DNA of 36,863 bases from Halieaceae bacterium (lineage in GTDB: Bacteria; Pseudomonadota; Gammaproteobacteria; Pseudomonadales; Halieaceae). The notes beneath the pieces were generated by a model. It had not been told where the DNA came from. It saw nothing but the letters and a program-made list of their open reading frames with translations, and made no database searches. The stretch is from the NCBI GenBank assembly GCA_030066555.1, contig JASJBK010000022.1, positions 1-36,863 of the forward strand, written 5' to 3'. Positions 36,582-36,863 of the stretch are shown here, piece by piece. The position numbers were made by a program, and so were the translations under genes. The number at the start of each line of letters is the position of its first letter. Positions within the stretch are counted from its first letter, which is position 1.

Positions 36582-36863
36582 TCAAGCTCCTTGACGAGTG
36601 CTGTCGGCGCGGAAGGCACCCAGCCAGCGGTTGATATACAGGTTGATGTAGAGGCCCCTGGCGAGGTGTATGCGCAGGTTCTGCAGGCGGCGACTTTCGA
36701 TGCCGCTGGCCTGCAGCAGGGCAATGGCGGTACAGGCCGCCACCATCACAATCAGCAGTACGCGGGCCGCCACGCCGGGCTCACCAATGACATTGAGCAC
36801 ATCGCCCAGCATCACTGCGGCCGCGCCCTGCACCGCGAAATAGACAGCCGCTACCAGTACCGC
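36582..36863 (-). CDS. dabB: DabB, NuoL-like membrane subunit, C-terminal part (runs off the right edge)
   Basis: The C-terminal 93 residues of a hydrophobic protein, open to the window edge. A transmembrane helix (VAARVLLIVMVAACTAIALL) is followed by the amphipathic segment RLQNLRIHLARGLYINLYINRWLGAF and a short polar tail. This tail resembles NuoL/MrpA-type proton-conducting subunits, and position directly before dabA, with 2 bp between stop and start, identifies it as DabB. As known for the family, it would form the ion channel that powers DabA. Most of the protein lies outside the window, so channel residues cannot be checked. Confidence 0.8.
   Translation of the reverse strand, partial: AVLVAAVYFAVQGAAAVMLGDVLNVIGEPGVAARVLLIVMVAACTAIALLQASGIESRRLQNLRIHLARGLYINLYINRWLGAFRADSTRQGA

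Overview
The window looks like an origin-proximal chromosome segment of a high-GC marine gammaproteobacterium, most likely of the Halieaceae (OM60/NOR5) or a relative near Pseudomonas. This rests on protein-level resemblance and on gene order remembered from Pseudomonas; no database search was run. Nearly all the DNA is coding, often with 4-nt ATGA overlaps. I saw no tRNA, rRNA, IS element, prophage or CRISPR array.

Left block (1-13.9 kb): glycyl-tRNA synthetase genes glyQ-glyS (partial at the left edge), the co-chaperone djlA, a SIMPL-domain secreted protein, then a reverse-strand run def-fmt-rsmB-trkA-trkH (peptide deformylase, initiator-tRNA formylation, 16S rRNA m5C967 methylation, K+ uptake). 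Facing it is a forward run: LysM (TsaP-like) protein, dprA, tsaC, hemF, aroE, yheV. A helical protein of unknown function and a MATE exporter follow on the reverse strand.

Middle block (16-27.6 kb): a complete caa3-type cytochrome c oxidase cluster, coxB (with fused cytochrome c domain)-coxA-ctaG-coxC-[DUF2909 on the opposite strand]-SURF1-SCO-like-ctaA-ctaB-SCO1, running without a gap into polA. Structural subunits, heme O/A synthesis and copper insertion are together, so the block encodes most of the machinery for one terminal oxidase.

Right block (27.6-36.9 kb): between polA and engB lies what appears to be an unannotated small RNA. It has a sigmaE/AlgU-like promoter (GAACTT-N16-TCACA), successive hairpins, one of which displays a CUUUCCCC loop, and a strong intrinsic terminator. 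It sits where E. coli has Spot 42 and Pseudomonas has ErsA. Cytochromes c5 and c4 and a CGHC-type DsbA, with its own sigmaE-like promoter, follow. Next come an FMN reductase, a cysteine synthase-like gene paired with a Bcr/CflA exporter, and a 463-bp intergenic region with two palindromic repeat elements in opposite orientation. The window ends in a dabB-dabA-arsR operon for energy-coupled inorganic carbon uptake, whose ArsR-type regulator has no cysteine. The best candidates for something undescribed are the polA-engB small RNA and the dab-arsR unit.
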